From VXYL01 sp965243095 (GTDB taxonomy: Bacteria > Pseudomonadota > Gammaproteobacteria > Pseudomonadales > Azotimanducaceae), in assembly GCA_965243095.1 (NCBI GenBank), contig OZ251530.1:3286001-3350000 (forward strand): DNA of 64,000 nucleotides, given 5' to 3'. Positions 60,005 to 64,000 of this stretch are shown here, in pieces. Within the stretch, counting starts at the first letter, position 1. The number at the start of each line of letters is the position of its first letter. Position numbers and translations under genes: made by a program. The notes beneath the pieces were generated by a model. It made no database searches, was not told where the DNA came from, and saw nothing but the letters and a program-made list of their open reading frames with translations.

Positions 60005-63000
60005 ATGGCGATCGAGTCGGACAGGTTGGCACACGGCAAGCCGTGGTGCGTCCTCGCGCTGCTGGCCGCCTTGGCCAGCACCCCCGTGGCAGCGGGATCG
60101 CTGCCGGCACCAAGCGCCAGCGAAACGGTCGACTCCGAGACGCCAGTCGATATACCGGACGCAGCCCTTCGCAACGCCGTGGAAGCGGCGCTGGGCAAGG
60201 TGGCGGGCGATCCGATCACCCGCGGCGAGATGGCGAGTCTTCAAGGAGAATTGCACACGAGCGGCGTCCGGCAACTAACGGGCATGGAATACGCTGTCAA
60301 CCTGCGTCAGCTCTCTTTGTACGATGGCGCAATCTCGGATTTGACGCCACTGACGGGCTTGACTTCGTTGACGGACCTCGAGTTGGGCGGCAACTCGATC
60401 GATGACGTGTCGCCCTTGGCGGGCTTGACGTCGCTGACGTTCCTTTTGCTGTCCGAGAACGCGGTCTCGGACGTATCGCCGCTCGCGGGGCTGTCGGCGT
60501 TGACGGGGCTCCATCTACGCGGCAACGCGCTCGTGGACGTGTCGCCGTTGGCGGCACTGACGACGTTGAGGGACCTTATGCTGGGCCACAACTCGATCGA
60601 TGACGTGTCGCCGCTGGCGGGACTGACGGCGTTGACGAGGCTTTCTCTAGGCGGAAACGTGGTCTCAGACGTGTCGCCGCTGGCGGGAATGACAGCGCTG
60701 CGAACCCTCTATCTGAACACCAACGAAATCGCGGACCTCTCGCCGCTGACGGGAATGACAGCGCTGGAGAAACTCTATATGTGGTCCAGCGGCGTTTCGG
60801 ACGTGTCGCCGCTCGCGGGACTGACGGCCCTGCGAAACCTCCATCTGGGCTCCAACGGAATTGTGGACGTGTCGCCGCTGGCGGGACTGACGGCGCTGGA
60901 GCGACTCGATCTGTGGCAAAACGATATTGTGGATGTCTCGCCGCTCGCAGGGCTGACCTCTCTGACGGATCTCGATCTGTGGTCCAACGGAATCGCTGAC
61001 GTGTTGCCGCTGGCGGGGCTGACGGCGCTGCAGCGACTCGATCTGGGGTTCAACGACATTGTGGATGTCTCGCCGCTCGCGGGGCTGACCTCTCTGACGG
61101 ATCTCGATCTGCGGTCCAACGGAATCGCGGACGTGTCGCCGCTGGCGGGACTGACGGCGCTGGAGAGAATCGAGCTGCGGTTCAACGATATTGTGGATGT
61201 CTCGCCGCTCGCGGGCCTCACCTCTCTGACGAATTTGGATCTGGCGAGCAACGCGATCTCGGACATCGCACCGCTCGTGGAGAACGACGGTTTGGATGCC
61301 GGTGATTCCGTCGACCTGAGGGGCAATCTTCTTGGGCGGATGTCCCGCGAAACGCACGTTCCGGCGCTCCTCCAACGAGGAGTGGAAGTGCAGTTCACGG
61401 AATTCGTCGACGTCGAACTTCCAGAGATACCGGACGCGGCGCTTCGACGGGCTGCCGTGTGGGCGCTCCACGCCGACTTTTCAACCGACAACCTCGCCAG
61501 TCTCCTGAGTCTCGATGCGTCCAATCGTGGAATCGAGGATCTGACGGGACTCGAAGTGGCGGTTCGCCTCGAGGGCCTCTTCTTGGACCGAAACGAGATC
61601 ACGGACATCTCGCCTCTGGCCGGGCACGACTTCTTGCGCGTGCTGACGTTGGCCCGCAACAGGGTGCGGGACTGGTCGCCGCTGGCCAGCATGAACTGGC
61701 TGGAACTTCTCGCGGTGGACGGCAATTCCCTGTGTGAGTTGCCGCCGCTTCCTTCAAGTCTGTTGCGTCTGTACATAGCCGACAATTGTCTGTCGGACAT
61801 TGGCTCCTTGGCGAACTTGCGGTTGTTCGAGCTGGACGTAAGCGGCAACTCGATCACGTCTCTCGAACCTCTGGCTGGACAACAGTTGCGATACCTGCAC
61901 GTCAACGACAACGAAGTTGCCGACATTTCCCCCTTGAGCTTCGGGTTCTTCCGGGAACTCCACATGCGGAACAACGCTGTGCGGGATATCTCGCCGCTGC
62001 TGGGCGGCGAGGAGCTGCTGATGGTGGACGTGCGGCGCAACCCGCTTGCGGATGACGCCCTAGGCGTGTTGGAGACATTGCGCGAACGCCGCGTCACGGT
62101 GCTGGCGGGCGAGGCGGTGCCGTACTTCCCGGCGGCCGGGGATGTCCGCCAAGGCTTCGTGCGCATCATCAACCGCAGCGACGAAGCTGGCCATGTGTTC
62201 ATCGAGGCGGTGGACGACGCCGGCGTTCGCGCCGGGCCGGTGCGCATGGAAATCGGGGCCCGTCGGGCGGTTCACTTCAACTCGAGGGACTTGGAGAACG
62301 GCAACGCGGTCAAGAGTCTCCGCGGCATCGGGGCCCCGACCGTCGGTGCTTGGCGGCTTTCGGTGATCTCCGCGTTGGACGTCGAGGTGCTCTCCTACAT
62401 ACGCACCGAGGACGGCTTCGTCACCGCCATGCACGACGTGGCGGCTGATGCGATGGCGCCGTTCTTCAACCCCGGGGACAACCGAAACCAGCGCAGCATC
62501 CTACGGGTGGTGAACACGGAGGCGGAGCCGTCGAAGTGGACCACCGGCGGCTACGACGACCGCGGTAGCTGGCGCCCGATGGCGGGCTCGCTGCTGGTGC
62601 GGCCGCAGCACGCGCTCACGCTCGCGGCGCAGGCGCTTGAGGAGGAGCACGGCCTTGGCGACGGGCACGGCAAGTGGCGGCTGCGGACGCGCGGCTTCCC
62701 GTGGTACGCCATGAGCCTCTTGGAGAGCCCCACCGGGCACCTGACGAACCTCTCCACGACGCCGGACAACGCGATGGCGTTGGCGGATGGCCGCACCCTG
62801 CACCGGCTGCCGCTGTTTCCCGCGGCGGGCGGTTCGCGACAAGGGTTTGTGCGGGTGATCAACCGCTCGTATTCCCCGGGCGAGGTGGTGATCGAGGCGG
62901 TGGACGATGCCGGCACACGTTCCCCGCCGGTGCGATTGACGATGCGGCCGCGGCGGGCGGCGCACTTCAACTCCATGGACTTGGAGGCCGGCAACGATGC

Positions 63001-63517
63001 CAAAGGTCTCTCCACCGGGATGGGCGCCGGCAGCGGCGATTGGCGTTTGGAGCTCACGTCCACGCTGGATCTGCAGGTGCTGTCCTACGTCCGCACGTCG
63101 GACGGCTTTCTCACGAGCATGCACGATTTGGCGCCGCGCTCCGAGGACGGCGACTTGTGGATACCATTCTTCAACCCCGGCGCCAACCGAAACCAAGTAA
63201 GCCACCTGCGCTTGGCGAACTCCGGCGATGCGCCCGCCGACGCGACGATCACCGGAGTCGACGATGGCGGGCAGACGAGCGACGCCGTTCGCGTGACGAT
63301 TCCCGCGCAAGCGGCTCGGACGTTCACGGCGGCGGCGCTGGAGACGGGGCACGCCGACGACCTCTCCGGCGCTCTCGGCGACGGCAAAGGCAAGTGGCGA
63401 CTGCGCGTTGCCGCGGACGACGACGTAGACGCCATGAGTCTCCTGAGCCTACCCACAGGCCACCTGACCAACCTTTCCACCACGCCGCGCTACCCGGCGC
63501 GGCCCGGCCAATACTGA
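60005..63517 (+). CDS. Giant exported leucine-rich-repeat protein with duplicated C-terminal modules
   Basis: 1170 aa. Signal peptide (CVLALLAALASTPVAAGS), then an N-terminal block of about fifteen 22-residue internalin-type LRRs (LTALTRLSLGGNVVSDVSPL type), a degenerate second LRR block (residues about 480-690), and a C-terminal A-B-A-B tandem: module A (about 704-815 and 937-1050: RQGFVRIINRSDEAGHVFIE / RQGFVRVINRSYSPGEVVIE) and module B (about 819-930 and 1054-1165: FFNPGDNRNQRSIL / FFNPGANRNQVSHL, ending GHLTNLSTTP). I do not know a name for A or B. Likely surface adhesin or binding protein. GGGGAG precedes the ATG. Just downstream of a metzincin in the same operon. Confidence 0.82.
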   Translation: MAIESDRLAHGKPWCVLALLAALASTPVAAGSLPAPSASETVDSETPVDIPDAALRNAVEAALGKVAGDPITRGEMASLQGELHTSGVRQLTGMEYAVNLRQLSLYDGAISDLTPLTGLTSLTDLELGGNSIDDVSPLAGLTSLTFLLLSENAVSDVSPLAGLSALTGLHLRGNALVDVSPLAALTTLRDLMLGHNSIDDVSPLAGLTALTRLSLGGNVVSDVSPLAGMTALRTLYLNTNEIADLSPLTGMTALEKLYMWSSGVSDVSPLAGLTALRNLHLGSNGIVDVSPLAGLTALERLDLWQNDIVDVSPLAGLTSLTDLDLWSNGIADVLPLAGLTALQRLDLGFNDIVDVSPLAGLTSLTDLDLRSNGIADVSPLAGLTALERIELRFNDIVDVSPLAGLTSLTNLDLASNAISDIAPLVENDGLDAGDSVDLRGNLLGRMSRETHVPALLQRGVEVQFTEFVDVELPEIPDAALRRAAVWALHADFSTDNLASLLSLDASNRGIEDLTGLEVAVRLEGLFLDRNEITDISPLAGHDFLRVLTLARNRVRDWSPLASMNWLELLAVDGNSLCELPPLPSSLLRLYIADNCLSDIGSLANLRLFELDVSGNSITSLEPLAGQQLRYLHVNDNEVADISPLSFGFFRELHMRNNAVRDISPLLGGEELLMVDVRRNPLADDALGVLETLRERRVTVLAGEAVPYFPAAGDVRQGFVRIINRSDEAGHVFIEAVDDAGVRAGPVRMEIGARRAVHFNSRDLENGNAVKSLRGIGAPTVGAWRLSVISALDVEVLSYIRTEDGFVTAMHDVAADAMAPFFNPGDNRNQRSILRVVNTEAEPSKWTTGGYDDRGSWRPMAGSLLVRPQHALTLAAQALEEEHGLGDGHGKWRLRTRGFPWYAMSLLESPTGHLTNLSTTPDNAMALADGRTLHRLPLFPAAGGSRQGFVRVINRSYSPGEVVIEAVDDAGTRSPPVRLTMRPRRAAHFNSMDLEAGNDAKGLSTGMGAGSGDWRLELTSTLDLQVLSYVRTSDGFLTSMHDLAPRSEDGDLWIPFFNPGANRNQVSHLRLANSGDAPADATITGVDDGGQTSDAVRVTIPAQAARTFTAAALETGHADDLSGALGDGKGKWRLRVAADDDVDAMSLLSLPTGHLTNLSTTPRYPARPGQY
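60887..61282 (+). repeat. Three copies of a 132-bp higher-order LRR unit
   Basis: Within the LRR gene, three consecutive 132-bp (44-residue) units at 60887-61018, 61019-61150 and 61151-61282 read as alternating LTALxRLDL...DIVDVSPLAG and LTSLTDLDL...GIADVSPLAG pairs. This two-LRR dimer points to recent tandem duplication, with unit length able to change by recombination. Confidence 0.75.
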
Positions 63518-63530
63518 AGGAGCCGTTCCC

Positions 63531-64000
63531 ATGGTGCGCAAGTTTCTCTCCAGCATCGTAGCCGTTCTAGCTTTCGTCGGGGCGGGCACGGTCGTGATGC
63601 TCCTCACCCAAGAAATTCCATCCAACCTCCTTGACAAGCCCAACGGCCGGCTATTAGCCGCGGCGCTGCTTATCGCCGGGGGTTTCGGATTGGCGCATGC
63701 CTATCGTGCTCTTCGGCCAACGTGGTTCGCTCCTATCGGCGTACCTATTCTAGGGTTCGTTGGGGCGTTTGCACTGGCAATCATCATGATTGAGGCTCTA
63801 GATGAATCAGAGCCTTCAACCAAGACCTATGTGGAAATCGCGACAGTACTAGCCGTCGCCTGTCTAGGAATGTGGCTTTCCTACCGCACGGTTCGGTCGC
63901 GTACCGAGCCAACACGCACTGCCCCAAAGACATTCATGGCAGGTACGGCGGAGCCGCCATTGCTCGCTGGGCGAGAGCAGGAACAGGATTTACTTACTAG
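63531..64000 (+). CDS. Membrane protein of unknown function (cut by window edge)
   Basis: Partial; 156 codons visible, frame open to the end. Four membrane helices: SSIVAVLAFVGAGTVVMLL, LLAAALLIAGGFGLAHA, FAPIGVPILGFVGAFALAII and VEIATVLAVACLGMWLSY, followed by a cytoplasmic tail starting RTVRSRTEPTR. AAGGAG precedes the ATG at 63531, 13 nt after the LRR gene, so it is the third gene of the secreted-protein operon. No family recognised from the visible part; codon use includes more AT-rich codons than its neighbours. Confidence 0.65.
   Translation, partial: MVRKFLSSIVAVLAFVGAGTVVMLLTQEIPSNLLDKPNGRLLAAALLIAGGFGLAHAYRALRPTWFAPIGVPILGFVGAFALAIIMIEALDESEPSTKTYVEIATVLAVACLGMWLSYRTVRSRTEPTRTAPKTFMAGTAEPPLLAGREQEQDLLT

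Noticed and set aside
60350..61290. CRISPR-like array
   Set aside because: The 66-bp periodicity is exactly the coding of 22-residue leucine-rich repeats within an open frame; there are no unique spacers between identical repeats.

Overview
The window is a dense, GC-rich bacterial chromosome segment with short or overlapping gene junctions (many GTGA, ATGA or TTGA stop/start overlaps) and frequent GTG/TTG starts. The order ilvE-waaF-waaC-waaG-waaP (33180-39477) is the arrangement known from Pseudomonas. Together with Lnt, SppA, Lhr and an O-antigen ligase it points to a Gram-negative gammaproteobacterium, probably environmental or marine (TRAP transporter, PhyH dioxygenase, GH32 hydrolase, phylogenetically patchy accessory genes). 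Species cannot be assigned from sequence alone.

Layout. 1-4000: 5' end of murF, diverging from a two-gene restriction-modification system behind a promoter that contains a LexA-like box, then a DUF433/DUF5615 toxin-antitoxin pair. 4000-10080: sppA, an unknown protein, and a DctP-Q-M TRAP transporter. Two related hairpin repeats lie just after sppA and dctM. 10200-16400: a leftward run with a reductase/pyruvyltransferase fusion, an Atg22-like MFS protein, rhomboid protease, PhyH oxygenase and a serine hydrolase. 16460-22540: an AAA-ATPase/PD-(D/E)XK gene carrying two in-frame palindromic repeat insertions, malonyl-CoA synthetase, and an O-antigen ligase-like protein with a large fibronectin-like insertion. 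22630-28600: Nudix, malate dehydrogenase, a nested-hairpin element, a metallo-beta-lactamase-fold enzyme, a phosphomannose isomerase-like protein, O6-methylguanine methyltransferase, and an ECF sigma/EF-hand/Spy-like operon. 28686-32996: the giant helicase Lhr. 33180-41317: the LPS inner-core operon, with an internally duplicated WaaG, a WaaP fused to a broken second kinase lobe, WaaL and a phosphopantetheinyl transferase. 41314-43025: a nucleotidyltransferase/small-protein pair and unknown genes. 43038-46577: metF, metK and lnt. 46686-54082: a five-gene envelope cassette (PEGA/FGE-sulfatase, TPR membrane protein, two lipoproteins, TPR/TonB-like protein). Then tRNA-Ser(CGA), an NTF2-GH32 fusion, an unknown secreted protein, a DUF4143 ATPase with a palindromic operator-like site, a 19-C tract, and a secreted metzincin / giant LRR protein / membrane protein operon that runs off the right edge.

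The most unusual signals are the mobile palindromic repeat that inserts in frame into a conserved ATPase, the domain-shuffled LPS enzymes, the uncharacterised PEGA/FGE envelope cassette, and the poly-C tract upstream of the secreted metzincin/LRR operon.
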